Origin: a candidate division NPL-UPA2 bacterium
Lineage (GTDB): Bacteria > Bacillota > UBA994
Assembly (NCBI GenBank): GCA_018725205.1
Contig: QLUB01000054.1
Coordinates: 1 to 12,127 of the forward strand
Direction: 5' to 3'
Length of the DNA stretch: 12,127 nt
How positions within the stretch are numbered: position 1 is the first letter of the stretch; each line of letters begins with the position of its first letter. Under the pieces are notes generated by a model. It saw nothing but the letters and a program-made list of their open reading frames with translations, made no database searches and was not told the origin of the DNA. Shown here piece by piece: positions 11,981-12,127 of the stretch. The translations under genes and the position numbers were made by a program.

Positions 11981-12127
11981 CTTTGACAACACCGGTCGAA
12001 TCAGCGAGGCGCATCCCTGTGCCTGCTATGCGTCCCAACACATCGGCCTTCCCAGTTAGACTTACGGGGCTCAATACCTTTAGCTTTCGCTTGCGGCTCG
12101 CTACCTCCCCTGCCTACGCTTAAACCT
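11981..12127. other. unassigned tail of the window
   Basis: No recognised gene. On the plus strand a 48-codon frame (TTG 11983 to a TAA near 12122) has no ribosome site and no known similarity. On either strand the stretch could fold: GGCGCAT (12008-12014) pairs with ATGCGTC (12028-12034), and the minus strand has AGC-GAAA-GCT (12091-12082). It resembles the antisense or sense of a structured RNA more than a gene, but I cannot identify it. Confidence 0.3.

Overview
The window reads as chromosome of an endospore-forming, moderately GC-rich member of the Clostridia (Bacillota). The evidence is an alpha/beta small acid-soluble spore protein with a sigma-G-like promoter, a SCIFF peptide with its radical SAM maturase (a pair typical of Clostridia), a DUF1659/DUF2922/holin cassette, strong AGGAGG ribosome sites, frequent TTG/GTG starts, and an exact match to the CtsR heat-shock operator. 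No species can be named. I see no rRNA, tRNA, insertion sequence or CRISPR array.

Layout: (1) 1-2187, minus strand: a SAM methyltransferase with a long basic N-terminal extension, a 14-unit heptanucleotide tandem repeat, a 92-residue orphan protein that appears to start at ATC, and the N-terminal half of a PrsW-type intramembrane protease. (2) 2250-3712, plus strand: asnS with a clean sigma-A promoter, ending at a hairpin shared with the convergent operon. (3) 3807-6793, minus strand: four co-directional genes for membrane proteins of unknown function. They are a DUF6754 protein, a multi-pass protein, a membrane-anchored alpha/beta protein and a second multi-pass protein. Each has a strong ribosome site, and they follow a ~190-nt leader that holds a CtsR operator and two clear hairpins. 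(4) 7120-8137, minus strand: DUF1659, DUF2922 and a holin-like protein. (5) 8345-9113: a spore protein gene (minus) divergent from a HutP-like gene (plus) that seems to start at ATT. (6) 9097-10596, minus strand: the SCIFF precursor and its maturase. (7) 10724-11980, plus strand: a DUF1576 membrane protein made of two similar halves. (8) 11981-12127: unassigned tail.

The best candidate for an undescribed system is the DUF6754 operon at 3807-6995. Its gene content suggests a membrane complex with a soluble alpha/beta part, and its CtsR operator would tie it to protein quality control. Both the complex and its stress role are inference. The SCIFF pair is an established ribosomally made, thioether-crosslinked peptide system. 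Family names come from recognising sequence patterns, not from database searches.
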